A stretch of DNA of 64,000 bases from Hippophae tibetana (Eukaryota; Streptophyta; Magnoliopsida; Rosales; Elaeagnaceae), in assembly GCA_037013495.1 (NCBI GenBank), contig CM072807.1, positions 9,613,001 through 9,677,000 of the forward strand, read 5' to 3'. The notes under the pieces are model-generated. The model saw only the letters and a program-made list of their open reading frames with translations. It was not told where the DNA came from and ran no database searches. Positions 12,701 to 25,390 of this stretch are shown piece after piece. The position numbers and the translations under genes were made by a program. The number at the start of each line of letters is the position of its first letter. Position 1 is the first letter of the stretch.

Positions 12701-13631
12701 ATGCCTATCCAAGACCCTGCTCTACGTTTCAAAGCTTCTGAGTGGCCGATTATGGTATCTTAGTTAGGCTGAAGTACCAATGTGGTGCTTCATCTTTTCA
12801 CTTCCGATCAATTTAGTCCTGAACCTAATAATTTGACTAATTTATCATAACCTTTGTACATCCCGACCAATCTAGTCCAAAATCTTTTAATTTGACCAAT
12901 ATAAACATTCAATTTTTGACCAATTTAGTTAGGACCAAATTGGTTGAAAGTGATTGAAATTTTGATTCTTTCCAGTATGAATGAGTTTCAGAAACACTGC
13001 TTTTGTCAAAATTATTGACACAAGCAGCATGTTTACCAAAAATTTCCATGTCATTGTTTCCCAACTAATTAGATCTATCTCCATAAGCAATATTTTGTTA
13101 TATTCTTGTGTTTTACTATTTTTCTTTTGGTGCATTTGGTCCATTGTTTCACTCGAGCATCTTGCAGGATCATATAAACGACTGGAGAAAGACTGCTCTT
13201 ATTCTGACTTCAATTTTTTTTCTAGCATCAATTATATGGTTTGTAGGTAAGAGTGTTAATTGCATACTCATCTTTGTGGAATCATAATCAAGGATTTCAT
13301 GTGGACTTTTGCTGGAAAATAAATTTTTGCCCAAAGTCTTTACTCCCCCCCCCCCCCCCCCCCCTTCCCCTTCTCTCTCTCTCCCCCTCCCTCCCTCCCT
13401 CCCTCTTGATATGAGAGCTTTCTACAAACTGAGCAAGAATGGTCAACTTTGAAGAATTTGTATTTTTGATTTTTCTAAACTCAATCAATGGCAGGAATAT
13501 TTTTCAAGAGTGTGGATAGATATAATGAAGATAGTGAACACCATATTATCACTACGACTGACAGGTCTAAGACAACAACACCATTGCTTGAAAGGGAAGC
13601 ACCAAAATCAACAGCTTCTGCTGAACAATAA
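5866..13631 (+). CDS. SPNS: Spinster-like major facilitator transporter (probable sphingolipid transporter spinster homolog)
   Basis: Multi-pass MFS membrane protein of the Spinster family; animal members export sphingosine-1-phosphate or lysolipids, while the plant substrate is not settled. Sixteen exons, all in phase: 5866-5987, 7143-7274, 7913-8014, 8114-8218, 8760-8835, 9136-9210, 9625-9727, 9855-9920, 10572-10653, 11091-11191, 11308-11384, 11787-11900, 12243-12362, 12478-12606, 13168-13246 and 13495-13631, giving 539 residues. Residues 1-40 are a hydrophilic N-terminus. Residue 41 onward gives LLIVFCIINLINYVDRGTIA, the first membrane helix with the family NYxDRG motif, followed by NFEDGVLSSAFMIGLLVASP, GVGEASFISLAAPFIDDNAP, FYMCIPSGYALGYVYGG and FWGEAILMLPFAVLGF. 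A hydrophilic loop (about 240-300) separates the two helix bundles. The C-terminal bundle includes NVLGYIAYNFVIGAYSYWGP and GGGFLLDHMTN. The tail (about 500-539) is polar. No frameshift or missing exon was seen. Confidence 0.95.
6189..6590 (+). repeat. Diverged direct duplication in Spinster-like intron 1
   Basis: Text around 6190-6355 recurs around 6421-6590 in the same order: a thymine-rich start with TCATAGGG/TCATCGGC, TTGGTCAAAG(T/C)CAGCACT, TGTTTGATTG, GATGCTGAGAAA, GAGC(T/C)GGAAAATGGGATGG and GCATC(C)TGA. Several indels separate the copies, so the event is fairly old. Boundaries are approximate. Confidence 0.7.
6641..7025. mobile_element. Possible solo LTR in Spinster-like intron 1
   Basis: The block opens (CTG)TGTTGAGAAA and closes TCTCCAACA(CT), so its ends are inverted repeats of the TGTTG...CAACA kind typical of Ty1-copia LTRs. 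It contains CATATCTATTTATAGG, a TATA-type signal, and runs of TGCTCCTT/TGCTCCAT near the right end. GAACT occurs on both sides (6636-6640 and 7026-7030) and could be a 5-bp target duplication, although it is offset by three bases from the TG and two bases from the CA. No internal retroelement sequence is present. It may instead be another LTR-like fragment. Confidence 0.45.
9754..9792. repeat. (CT)n microsatellite in Spinster-like intron 7
   Basis: A run of about 19 uninterrupted CT dinucleotides between exon 7 and exon 8. Likely length-variable; no coding role. Confidence 0.95.
11499..11750. mobile_element. MITE in Spinster-like intron 11
   Basis: Left end GGGTTTATTTGGAACCGCTT and right end reading inward on the minus strand AGGGTCCGTTTGGACGTGCT are imperfect inverted repeats of roughly 20 bases or more, each followed by CTTCT and AGAAG-type sequences. 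The interior of about 210 bp has no coding content. GGGTCCGTTTGG ends with internal AAGTGC/GAAGC words are characteristic of plant hAT-like MITEs. No exact target duplication could be confirmed. Confidence 0.6.
12780..12960. repeat. Degenerate repeat fragment in Spinster-like intron 14
   Basis: The words ACCAATTTAGTCC, ATCAATTTAGTCC and ACCAATCTAGTCC recur at short intervals, with a partial complement (GGACCAAATTGGT) at the right end. This looks like an old foldback-type MITE fragment. The ends are not defined. Confidence 0.35.
13345..13404. repeat. Poly-C tract followed by CT/CCCT repeats in Spinster-like intron 15
   Basis: A run of about 22 cytosines is followed by (TC)n and (CCCT)n repeats. 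The complementary strand is a long poly-G run. It lies in the intron just before the last exon. Confidence 0.95.
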
Positions 13632-14766
13632 TAAGCATTATTATTATTATTATTATTTTTAATGTTTTTACGTTGTTGTTTTTTCTTTAATGTTTTTACT
13701 TTTTTTTTTGGTGGCTACCTGAGGAAGCTTTGTCAATTACATAAGTTCCTAGTTTATTATTAATTATTTATTTGCTAAAGTTCAGTTTATTTCAAATTCA
13801 ATGGTTCATTTTGGTGTTAAGGCATCAGGAGGTAAAACGAAATATATCTGAAATTTGTTGGCATTGACCTATGGAGAAGCCTATATACAACTTATTGTAA
13901 TAGGTCTCCACTTTTTACAATTTTTTTTTTAATTAAGAAAGTTATCATAGTGGAAATGTTAAATTTACTTATCAAGTTATGAGGAATAATTATATTTAAC
14001 AAAAGTGGATAGATATTTGTTTATTGATTATATTTCATTAAAATATAATTTTTTTATGATTATGACATGCAAGGAATGGATATTTTAATTTTGCATAATA
14101 GAAATTGTATTTATCCATAAAAATTTGACTTTTTTTAAAAGAAATAACTATAATTGAGGAATGAATTGCAATAATTATTGTAATATTAAAATTGTAACTA
14201 ATTATATATTTTTTATTTTACTTAAAATCATATATTAAATAGTTAAAAATAAAAATTAACATGAATATTGTAAATAACGTAATATAATAAGAATTATGTT
14301 AAGTTTTAATTTTTTTAAATTAAATATATTTTTTAATAAATATAAAAAAATAAGAAACGTGATTAAACCGTAGAATTGATATCGGTTTATGATTGATAGT
14401 TATTAAAGAATATATGTTTATTTACGTTGTGATAAAAATAAATATATGTTGTTTTTCTGACGAAGGTTTAAAATAAAATTCAATATACAAATATATATAT
14501 ATATATATATTTATATGATATAATTAAACTTAAATTTTAATAACATTTATTCATTACCATTTGTTAGAAAAGTTATGAAAGAATTATTATTTTAAAGATA
14601 TAAAATAAGTTATTGTATTTAATCATATATTATTTTAGGTTTATAATAAATTTATGTGTAAAATTATCCCATTTTCTTTAATTTTATTTTATTTTATTTT
14701 ATTTTTTAAAATAAATTCATGACCATTATAATTATTATTATTATCATCTTAATTAAACTTATTAAT

Positions 14767-14874
14767 TACAAGATATTATATTATATAATATTTTATTATC
14801 AACTTTATAAGAGAAAGATATACAAGATATTATATTATATAATATTTTATTATCAACGTTATAAGAGAAAGATA
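14767..14874. repeat. 54-bp tandem duplication
   Basis: Two nearly identical 54-bp units start at 14767 and 14821 (TACAAGATATTATATTATAT...), differing by about two bases, including CAACTTT versus CAACGTT. They are A/T-rich, non-coding and recently formed. Confidence 0.85.
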
Positions 14875-15089
14875 TTAACAGTGGATTTCAATTCTTATTT
14901 ATTATTTGAAAACTTTGCATTTACTTATTTATCAACTATTATTTTGTATATAAATTTATAAGGTTTATGAATATTAACAATATTTATAAATAAAAAATTT
15001 AAATATAATTTAGTTTTTAAATGAATTTTTTAACAATAATATTCAAACGGAAGAAATTATCAAACTTTAAACAAACACATCTCAAATAT

Positions 15090-16330
15090 ATCTATATTTT
15101 TATGTACGTTAGATTTCATATTCGACACATAAGAATATTTTGCATTTATATTACTCGATTGATCGAGTAATCTCTGAATTGATTGATTAAAAGTCCTCTC
15201 AAAAATTAATTTTTAAATGAGTTCGATCGATCAAAGTTTAGGGCTCGATCGACGAGGATTGGATATATCAAAAATCGTTCACATCAATCTATTTGATCTT
15301 AGGATTTATTTTTTGATATTTTACATTGATCAAGATTTGACTAGATCGATTGATCATCTTTTTAATCTTTGCTTGAATCAATTGAAAATAATTTCGATTG
15401 ATCGATCGATCCTTTTGGTTCGATTGTTCAATCTTGATCTATATCGATTGAGCGGTTAGAGTTCAACTTTAACCTAATTTTTACTCAAGTTAAATTGTTT
15501 TATTATTATATTGTCCTTATTTTTAAAAAAAAATTTATTTTAAATGATTTTATTGACAAAATAGTAATATAGGCCTTTTACATAACACTTATACAAATTC
15601 TATTTAAATAAACCTAAAATATATAATTCTCTTAACTAAAATTAAATTAACTTTTACAACTTATGTTCTCTCTAAATCTGTTTTGTAAAAATTATTTTAT
15701 TAGTTAATTTATTAAATATTTTATGATTGTATTTAATTAATTAACAAGTCTATAATATTTGAGTTATTATGCTTAATCATATGTTCTAGGACATGTTAGT
15801 GTTTTTGGTTTATATGTTATTTTTTTAAATTATTTTATTTAGATTTGTTCATTATTTAATCAGTATTAGGACACACATTACATTTACATTTTTGTGCTAA
15901 AATTTTAAGGACCAATTGAACGAGTTCAGTAACTAGTGTGGCTCGAGTTTATCATAATGTTGGTATGGATTTGAATACATTGCTTATGGAGACTATGAAA
16001 GAAAGTAGAAGCTTGTAAGTAGTTTGTCGGAGGGTATTTCCTTAGAGAGTAGGTTGAGTCCTAACCTTATAATCGAACATATTTTTATAATAGATATTTA
16101 GGTGATTTGGTGGACTTGTGACTTCATTCTTAGGTTATTATTATGGTCTAGGTTATTTACACTCAAAAAACTTGTGTGTAAATTTATCTTTTCGTTTTAT
16201 TTTTTTTATATATGATTATATTTTTAACTGTTTATAAAATTTTAATTTGATATATATTAATTAATTATCTATTCATCGTACTCTAGTTAATTAAATAATA
16301 ACATAAAAATTAAGAATATGTATATATGTG
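15090..16330 (+). repeat. Dispersed repeat, copy A (pairs with 45860-47000)
   Basis: Shares a long colinear series of words with 45860-47000 in the same orientation: TTAGATTTCATATT(C/A)GA, TTTTTA(C/T)TCAAG, ACTTTTACAACTTATGTT, TTAATTAACAA(G/A)(T/C)TTATAAT-like text, GGCTTGTAAGTAG or its variant, and TTTATCTTTTCGTTTTAT. Copy A also has a stretch rich in ATCGATTGATCGA (15150-15450). No ORF or terminal structure was found, so the repeat class is unknown; a deleted retroelement is possible. Ends are approximate. Confidence 0.6.
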
Positions 16331-17469
16331 TTGTTTTGAGTTTAGACTAAAATATAAACCAATCTTATATAATCTGTTATTAAAAAATATAACCAAATTA
16401 AACTAATAAATTTAAAAAAATTAGTCTAACTTAGAGCCAATTTTATTAGTTTGGTTTGTGTTGGGTCATGAAACTTTTTTACCCTTTTTGTTAATGGATT
16501 TTGTTTACTGGTATTCTTTTAACTCTTATATTATAATTTTTAATTTTTTAAATATAATTTATCATGAAAAAAATGAAAACTAAACTCCACTCATATTATC
16601 GTTTTCACCAAATTCTTTTTTTACTTTTTACGTATGAATTTATCATTAATCTTAGTGTATAGAACATACAACATGTATGGATGGTAAATTTTTTATAACA
16701 AATATAAATTCTACTCTACCAATAAATTAATATTTTCACCAAATATAAAATATAGAATCATGTTATTGGTAACAAAAATCTCAGGGAAAAAAGAATATTG
16801 TGTTGAATGATAGCCATACATTTCAATTAAGATAATGAGAGATTAAAAAGAGTAGATTATTGGAATTTATAATTTTAAATAAACAATGATGTATATAAAC
16901 TCAGAAACTCTAAACATATTTTTTTTCTTTTAGTATGAAAATTACTATAAAATATATAGTAGGTATATAAATCTTAAATAAGAATATAAGAATAATAAAA
17001 TAAATAAATTATATTAATGATTTTTAATCTGTTTGAAAAAATGAAAACCAAATTATCTTAATATCAATCAATCAACCCTAATAAAAACTTTCAAAACTGA
17101 TACAAACAATAGATTCCTTTATATATTATCATTTCTCAAATAATAGTCAGACAACAAAGTACACGGTCAGACAACAATACACGTCGAAAAAAACAAATTA
17201 CACTTATGTCCGATACCGTCGGTGTAACGAACACAGTTCTCAAGCCTCAGTTCTGAAGCAACCATCAATCCTCTCTCTCTCTCTCGCTTTCATAGCCGAA
17301 CTAGTTATCAAAGCACTAGAAATCTTCGAACCCACCATTACTGTACTTGTTGACGCTAATTGACTCTGTTCTCTATATCTTTAGCTTCTTTATTCATTTT
17401 TAGCTTTCGTTCTAAAGACTCATCTGAAACTCAAGAGAGGTTAGATCTTCTATCGTAAATACAAGAGAA

Positions 17470-20400
17470 ATGAGGGAACCAATAGCTGACTCGTCTTCAT
17501 TGTCTCACTCACCACCACAAGCTTTAGTTGAGAGGCTCAAGGATTATGGCCAGGAAGACGCTTTTACCCTTTGGGATGAGCTCTCTCCCGATGAGCGTCT
17601 TCATCTTGTTAAGGAACTCGAGGTCTTTCCCCCTTTTCATAGTAGATCTTTTTTTAATTTCTGTTTGGTTCGCTAGAAAATTTGGAAAAAAATGGTTAGT
17701 AATGTTTTAGTTCTTCTTGGTGACGGCTTTTGATTTTTTTTTTAATTGATTTTTTTTTCAATTCAACGAGTGAGTTAGAAGAAATTATACGAATTGGATG
17801 AATGATATTGATTTTGTAATTTGTTTTGTTTCAATGATGTATATGGTTTTGAATGGAGATTACGATCCGTGTTGTTATGTATTTTATTCCTGGCAGAGTT
17901 TAGATCTTCCAAGAATAGATCGGATCATTCAGTGTTCGCTTCAATCTCATGGTCAGTGGTTGTGTTTACTGATTGAATTGCAGAGAGTACCATTCTGCCG
18001 ATTGATTTTAGTACGAATCTTCGTGATTTTGGTTTGTGAAATTTCAGGTCTTCCGGCAGCAGCAATCGAGCCTGTGCCGGAAAATTGGGTCTCGACGGTG
18101 GAGGGACGAAAGTTAGAAGACAGAGAGAGATGGTGGAAGATGGGTTTGAAAACAATATCTGAGGGGAAGTTGGGTGTGGTATTGTTATCTGGTGGTCAGG
18201 TGCCTTAATCTCTATGTTTTGTTATGTTTCAAGTTTTGTTTCTATTGCGTACTATTGCTTTTAATCTGGCTTTCGCTACAAAGCAATAAATAGTATTGTG
18301 ATGGCAAAGTTTACATTTTTAGAAATATATATTTCTAAAAATAAATATTTTTAAATGCCATAATAGTCTTTATTGCTCTCTTGAACTTTGGGCTACAGCA
18401 AAAGCCAGCCATTAAATTAGTAATTTTTTTTTTGCCATATGCGGTGGGCTCTTCTTTCTCCATTAGTTATAGTATAATGTCAATTTTGTGTTAGGCCTAC
18501 TTAATGAACTTTTTTTAATTTTAAACTTGTTTACCCATAATGCAAATTGCAAAAGCAAACTTTATTTTATTTTATGAGCGTTTGGCTTGATGTTGCTTTT
18601 TAAGTTTGGTGGGTTGAGACAGCTCTCTCTCTCTCTATCTCTCTCGCGTGTGCGTAGGAAAAGTGTGGAAGATTGCTTGTTTAATGAATGACCATTGATA
18701 AAGATAATATTGCTTTTTATGACACGAAAACCTTTATTCTTTCCCAAGTAGAATCTACTTTAAATAATGAGACATCACTTATGCTGAAATTGGTATCCTG
18801 TGGCTGTGATATCAACAAATGTACATTTGCTCTATTAGAGATACTTTACTATCTGAGCATCATTAGATGTGAAAAGCGAACATATTCATTCAACTCCTAT
18901 TTGGTTGGAAAAGATATCTGTTTAGTAAACGTTTCTTATTCCCAAACAGTTCACGGATTTTTGAAAGTTGTAAAATGCTTCAGCAGGAATAATGTCATTG
19001 TTTGATTTATGCATGTTAAAATGTCATGCAGGGGACTCGACTTGGAAGTTCAGATCCAAAGGGATGCTTCAGTAAGTAATAATAAAGTTGACTTCATTTT
19101 GACACATTCTCTGCAGCTCTAGATTCTTTTGCATATATGCCATGTGATTCTCTGGATAGGGATTTCAAATTGGATTTTTCTGTGGAATTAAATAGCAATA
19201 TTTTTTATTGCAATCGTTATTATTAATTTGGTGAATGTCTCAACTGCAGTTCAGTTGCTGAAGTTGTTTAATTATGCCGTGAAATCTATAGCTATAAATT
19301 GAGTCTTAACTAAAGTTATATTCTTGGTTGGATTAATCAACAGTGCTTTGATTCTTGAAAATATTACTTTCTTTCAGTATTTAAAAAATAATGAGAGAAA
19401 TGGGCAGGAGAGGTTGAATTAAGAATCATACTTATTGTAAGATAAAGCAGCTCTTTAACGTAAATGAATGGTTACTAATAATGCATCACAGTGAAAAAAA
19501 TATATTTTCATTTTATATGTGAACTAGTTTAAGGAAACAATGTAAAAAAAAATACCCAATTTTGATACTCTTCACTTGAAATAGCTTGGGATGGAAGGTC
19601 GGAATATTTTCTTGACTATTGCATCTTACTGAACTCCTAAGGTCTGAGGCCTGATCAAGTTATGCTCAAACATGCATAACATAGACACACAAAAACGCAG
19701 ACACCCATGTATTCTCATGTGATAATTGATAAGTTACCTGTAATGGTTTTGTTGCCACGTATGTGGTCTAATGTTAGATATTGGGCTTCCATCCGGGAAA
19801 TCTCTTTTTCAACTTCAAGCAGAACGGATTTTGTGTGTACAGAGACTAGCTGCTCAAGCAGCAAATGACGGTAGGTTATTATCTTAGTTTCTTACATATT
19901 ATTTAAAATATATATATATATATATATATGTTAGTTTCTTACAGGTCCTTTTTATTTTTGTTCCTGATTATAATTGAGATATGTAATACATTGATAGTGC
20001 CTATACCTTCTATTTGTAGATTTTTTTTTAATTTATTGTCTATGTTTCAGATCATTGGAGGTTTTCACTAGCTTGAATTTGAAATCTGTACTTCAGGTTC
20101 GGTTAGCTTATTCACGATTTAATTGTACTTCCAGGTTCTGCTGGTTCAGTGCAAATACATTGGTATATCATGACCAGTCCATTTACTGATGAGGCAACAC
20201 GCAAATACTTTGAAACTCACAAGTATTTTGGCCTTGAGGCCGACCAAGTAAGGGTTTTTAAGATTTTTAGTAAATTAACTTTTCTATTAGACTTTTAATG
20301 GTGTCTAGCTGTGCTTTTGCTTGCTTTCAACAAGATTCCTTTCTTCTTACTTTGAATGACCCACATTTTTGTTGCAGGTCACATTCTTTCAGCAAGGAAC

Positions 20401-23400
20401 TGTACCTTGTATTTCAAAAGATGGTAGATTTATTATGGAAACTCCATATAGAGTATGTTTTTTTTTTCTTCTTGAACTATTAATTCGTTGCAAATTTGGA
20501 ATTGACCATTAGGCTCCTCCTTTAGCATCTTGTAGAATTCCAATCCTAGCTTAGAGTTGCTGTTTTATGGAGTAATCTATTGAGAGACATTTGGGATATA
20601 TTCTAAAGAAAAGCAAAACATGAGTGTTCTAGAAGTAAAGGAGTTGCTATGATATAATTGTTCGGTAGATTTTGACATATGCGTGGTCATGTTAGTCCAG
20701 TAACTATGTTATTTATACACTTTACAAGTATGACCAATTAAGTCAAAATTTTCAAAAATTGAGATTTTTTTAGGGATAAAATGGGAATTTATATTTCATT
20801 AATAAAAAAATTTAAAAAAAGGGGGGAAGCACAACCCCTTCCTCCCTCCTTCTCTATTTCTCTCTCATTCTTTCTCTCTCTCCCCCATCTCATCATTATT
20901 TTACTAATAAAAATAAAATTGAGAAAGAATAGGGGAGAGAACGAGAGAGGAAGAGAGAGAGAGAGAGATTAAGTAAAGAGGGAGGGAGAGGGGAGGATTG
21001 TGCATTTTTTTTTCTTTTTTTAATGTTTTTTAATTAATAAAGTATATAATTCTTATTTTCCCTCTGGAAAAAAATTCTTAATTTTTGAAAATTTTGACTT
21101 AATTGATCATATTTTTAAACTACAAAACCAAATGAACTCACCTAAAAAGTTACAGGACTAAAGTGTATGGATGTATTAGTTATAGGATTTGAAGGACCTT
21201 CATATGCTAGCTATCTATGTCCTTTTTTTGTTTTTTTGGCATGTGCCATGGTTACATGAATTTTTTTAAATAGGTGTCTAAGGCTCCTGATGGGAATGGA
21301 GGAGTATATTCAGGTGCGTGTCAATTGAATCTGGTTCAACCTGTTGAATGCTATTGCTGAACTAAATTTATCTGTTTTCCCATTTGTTTGTACATTACTC
21401 ATTATGTTAATTGATCCTCCATTTGTTAATCAGCTCTAAAAACCTCAAAGCTATTAGAAGATATGTCATCAAGGGGAATTAAATATGTGGATTGCTATGG
21501 GGTCGACAATGCATTGGTATGTAGACTTCCTTCCATAATAATATTTTGGGTTTGCTTCAATATTTTAGAAAAAATGGAAGTTCATGCCTATTCTCCTAAT
21601 CAGTTGGTTTGAGCAGTAGATAAGGGGTGAAAGTATACAATTTTTTCTCTTTCTCATTTCCCTCTTTGGTCATAGGACCGCTAGAACATTACTCTTCTTT
21701 ACTAGATCATAATTGGGGTGTTACATGGAAGGAACCTGCTCAGCTGGGTAAAATAGGCTATATCTTGGCAAGGTTGTAATAACTCGTCTTCACTCTGTAG
21801 TGGGGTAAAGCAAAATGTTCTCATTTCACCCTTTTCTGAAAGCTACCTCATTGTTTTCACGTTAAAAAGGGTTTTAAATTGTGCCACGTTGAAGGTGGGT
21901 TACCAATACACTAGTCAAGACAAACACATACTTGCTTTCCCTTTTCTTTTCTCTAGGTGAGAAGCAACAGAGCCATCCTTTTTCTCTGATATAGAAATAT
22001 AATTAAATTATCTTTTAACCGACATTTTGGTTATCTGGTATAAAACCATCTAAACAATATTGTCTTATTGTTCTTGTACTTCATGTTTTGGAATAAAATC
22101 AATGGATTTTTTTTTCTATTTTTTCCTCTATTTTTTCTATTAGAAAGTATGAAATGTCTAATTGAATCACTGCTGTTCCAAGACTCAGATTCCCGTGTTA
22201 TTTAGATACTTAGTGATGGGTCTTAAAAGCAGGTCCATGTAGCTGATCCAACTTTTCTGGGTTATTTCATCGATAAAGGTGTTGCTGCTGCCGCAAAAGT
22301 AGTTCGCAAGGTACTTCTATTTTTATTTGCTGAGTTCTATTTCTACTATGAGTTTTTATATATAAGTTCAGGTTATATGAGAGAACTACTGAATTGGATC
22401 CTAATAATAATCATTTTGAGGACATGCATTTCATTACTGTGCTTTAATTTCAATTAATGAATAATGAAGTCAGATGCCTTGATTTAAATTCATGGATATG
22501 CTTGTTTTCATTCTAAGATTAGCTTGGAAAATAAGAGAGAGATTGGTAAAAAATTGTCAAATGTCTTAAGTAACAAAATAATTAATATTTGATGTAGTAT
22601 TATTATGTATGTATCTACCAGATATGTAGAACATGAGTCCATTACATCTGATTAGATACTTTGTGCAAAGTAGATGGCTTGGACATCTATACCTGACTTA
22701 TGTCAATTTTATGCCTTGCAAGTCCAGTCTCATATACATGCCATGGAATTTAATATTCTTTAAAGAATATTGAGAATTTTATAAAACTTATTTCTTTTGC
22801 TCTTTTATGTACAGGCATACCCCCAAGAAAAGGTTGGCATCTTTGTACGTCGAGGGAAAGGTGGACCGCTGACCGTGGTTGAATACAGTGAGATAGATCA
22901 ATCTCTGGCTTCCTTGATCAATCAAGAAACGGGACGTCTTCGGTTTTGTTGGAGCAATGTAATGTCCACCATATCCTGCTTTGGTCTGCTACTATTTGCT
23001 TCTGGAATGCTATTGCAGTTTTTATACATGTATATTTATGCTATAGTGTCTCAAGGCCCATTGCTCTTTGGACACCGACACATGATTTTTTTTCCTATCT
23101 TTTTTTCTCCTTGAGAAACATAAATTCATTTCACTAGAAAATTGAAAAGGTACAAAGCTAGTACAGAGATCAAACCTAACAAGAGAAGGTATAGACAACA
23201 AAGCCCCAAATGGGTATTGAATACTTGGAAAATCATCAAAACTTGAAATCTCCATCACTCCCCAGAGCAAGAGGAAATTTACACTCTAAATTAATAAAAT
23301 GATGTCTCCTCTCTTTTTGCGAAGAATACACCATTGAGAAGATTCCAGAATCCTGAATTTGAAATTAGATACTTTCAAGAGTGATAAAATTATTGTTGCC

Positions 23401-25390
23401 TATTTTTTTAAACGTACTTAATGATTAGTTTACTAAAATATCGGTTATAACTTTCATTGCATGGATGATACATTGTTCTGTGTTTCGTAGTGGATGATAC
23501 ATTATGGGGTCAATTTCCTTTTATGCAATTTTATGTTTCTAATTTAAATATTTTTTTAGGTAGATATCAGAAATGCTTATGTCCTGGTAGCATTTTGGAT
23601 TGTCATATGACTGCTAAAATAAATTGAGTTGGCTTTTTCTTTCTTTTAAAATGAAACTCTTGTCACTTTATACCTTTTCAGGTGTGCTTGCACATGTTTA
23701 CATTAGATTTCCTAAATCAAGTGGCAAATGGGCTTGAGAAAGACAGCATGTACGTGGTCATCTTCTTTTGTACCCTTTTTATCTCACTGTCCCTCCCTTG
23801 TAATTTTGCATTCTTCAAGTTTAGGGAGATTGTATATCATGGTTAGAAAAATAATGCAGAAATAATTTTCACTATTTGTTTCTTTTTTTGATTAATACTA
23901 TCTGTTTCTTTTCAAATTCCAGGTTCTGAACCCTACGTAAAATGTTGGTTCTAGTTATTGATCGGAAACTTATGGAGATGAACCATCAATATTAAGCTTT
24001 TTCATATCATGTTAAAAAAGGGTTACACCCTCAATGATCTATTAAGCAAGAACCTGTGGCTTAGCTTGTCAATCGTACTTGACCTCATAACATGATGATA
24101 TCAATAGTCTTGTAAATTGGATTTACAATGCAGATCCCAAAAGCAGAATGTATATGGTGCCATGTTAGCATAATTCTTTGTTCCCAAATTGGATGGTCTA
24201 TTTTTGAGTTTGTTTTAGTTTTGTGCATCAAATAATCCTTCCATTTGGAGATTCTCATCAATTTTTTTCTGAACATTTTGATGATTTTATTGCTTTGCGT
24301 TTCAGATACCACCTTGCTGAGAAGAAAATTCCTTCTATCCATGGACATACAATGGGTTTAAAATTAGAACAGTTCATATTTGATGCCTTCCCATATGCAC
24401 CTTCAACTGCACTTTTTGAGGTGACTATTTTCCGTTTTTCACTTATATTATAGTTTATGAAGGTGTTAATTTGTAATGTTTGTACTTATGCAGGTCTTGC
24501 GTGAAGAAGAGTTTGCTCCTGTTAAAAATGCAAATGGTTCGAATTATGATACTCCTGATAGTGCCAGACTCCTCCTCCTTCGACTTCACACTCGGTGGGT
24601 AGTTGCTGCTGGTGGATTTTTAACTCATTCGGTGCCGTTATATGCAACTGGTAATTCAATGTTTTCCTTCTCTTTTGCATGTGTGTGTATAGGCCTATGT
24701 GTGTTGATGATAGGTGGAGGCTTTGTGTTAATGGGGCGTTTCATTGAAACTAAATAAAGTATCTGTGTTGATGAAAAAGAAGCAGGGGGAAAGAAAAGAG
24801 GAGGGGGGTTCTTATTACAAATGAGTGCAATAGATGATATATGACTTGGAAGAAGTCTTGGTTCTTCCCTTATCCTGTGAAATTAAAACCATTTATGAGA
24901 GGAGCATAAGCAATTGACATGTGGCATTTCTTGGAAAATAAGTTAAGATAACCTCATTTCACTAAATCTTATTCTAATATCGAGTTACCTTAGAATAAGA
25001 ATAGTAAAAAGGGATAATTGAGTTGGTCTATTTTCCGCATTTTCTTTCAATCAGAAAAGTGAAAGCGTAAAGCAAAGTATATCAAGAGTGTTCTTTCTTC
25101 AATCATACATTAAATCCTAGTGCCTGTAAAGGGCATTGATGCTTTGTAAACCAGCTTTCCTTTCCTCATTATGGATTTAACGCAACGGTACAGCAACAAA
25201 CCAATCACTAATAAGTTGTGTGATTGAAAATACTAGAGTTTTGGTAGATTTATTAATTTTGAACCCTTTTTATGACTGGATTTTCAACTCAGGTGTGGAG
25301 GTATCACCGCTATGTTCATATGCTGGGGAGAACCTTGAGTCTATATGCCGTGGTAGAACTTTTCACGCACCTTGCGAGATCACATTTTAA
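17470..25390 (+). CDS. UAP: UDP-N-acetylglucosamine pyrophosphorylase (GlcNAc-1-P uridylyltransferase)
   Basis: Catalyses UTP + GlcNAc-1-phosphate to UDP-GlcNAc + PPi, the last step of the hexosamine pathway, probably in the cytosol; it supplies N-glycans, GPI anchors and protein O-GlcNAc. Fifteen exons in phase: 17470-17622, 17897-17951, 18048-18199, 19032-19071, 19778-19870, 20135-20247, 20378-20452, 21274-21313, 21434-21516, 22233-22310, 22815-22958, 23682-23749, 24306-24420, 24494-24650 and 25293-25390, giving 487 residues, normal for the family. The nucleotidyltransferase signature [16 protein letters not shown] sits near residues 118-133, across the exon 3/4 junction. Other conserved blocks are [94 protein letters not shown] and [13 protein letters not shown]. 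The C-terminus ends in ITF. Plant homologues can also use GalNAc-1-P or Glc-1-P, which the sequence alone cannot decide. No defect was seen. Confidence 0.96.
20692..21161. mobile_element. Foldback (long inverted-repeat) MITE in UAP intron 7
   Basis: Left end TTAGTCCAGTAAC and right end GTTACAGGACTAA are complementary, and the inverted repeat continues inward for roughly 200 bases. It includes CAATTAAGTCAAAATTTTCA on the left facing its complement on the right (21081-21102), then the pyrimidine-rich tract 20836-20886 facing the purine-rich tract 20929-20994. There is no coding content. The whole 470 bp could form one large hairpin. No target duplication was confirmed, so the superfamily is open. 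Confidence 0.7.

Larger units (their letters stand above)
13632..17469. other. Intergenic DNA between the Spinster-like gene and UAP
   Basis: The first few hundred bases should hold the 3' end of the Spinster-like mRNA (candidate AATAAG/AATGTT signals shortly after the stop). The rest is A+T-rich and contains an (AT)n run near 14490, a 54-bp tandem duplication (14767-14874) and the dispersed repeat at about 15090-16330. From 17150 the base composition becomes less A/T-biased and includes a CT run at 17272-17286, which fits the UAP promoter and 5' leader. No other gene was recognised. Confidence 0.7.

Noticed and set aside
13297..13488. 63-codon minus-strand ORF rich in Gly, Arg and Glu
   Set aside because: It is a translation of the poly-G/GA microsatellite in a Spinster-like intron.
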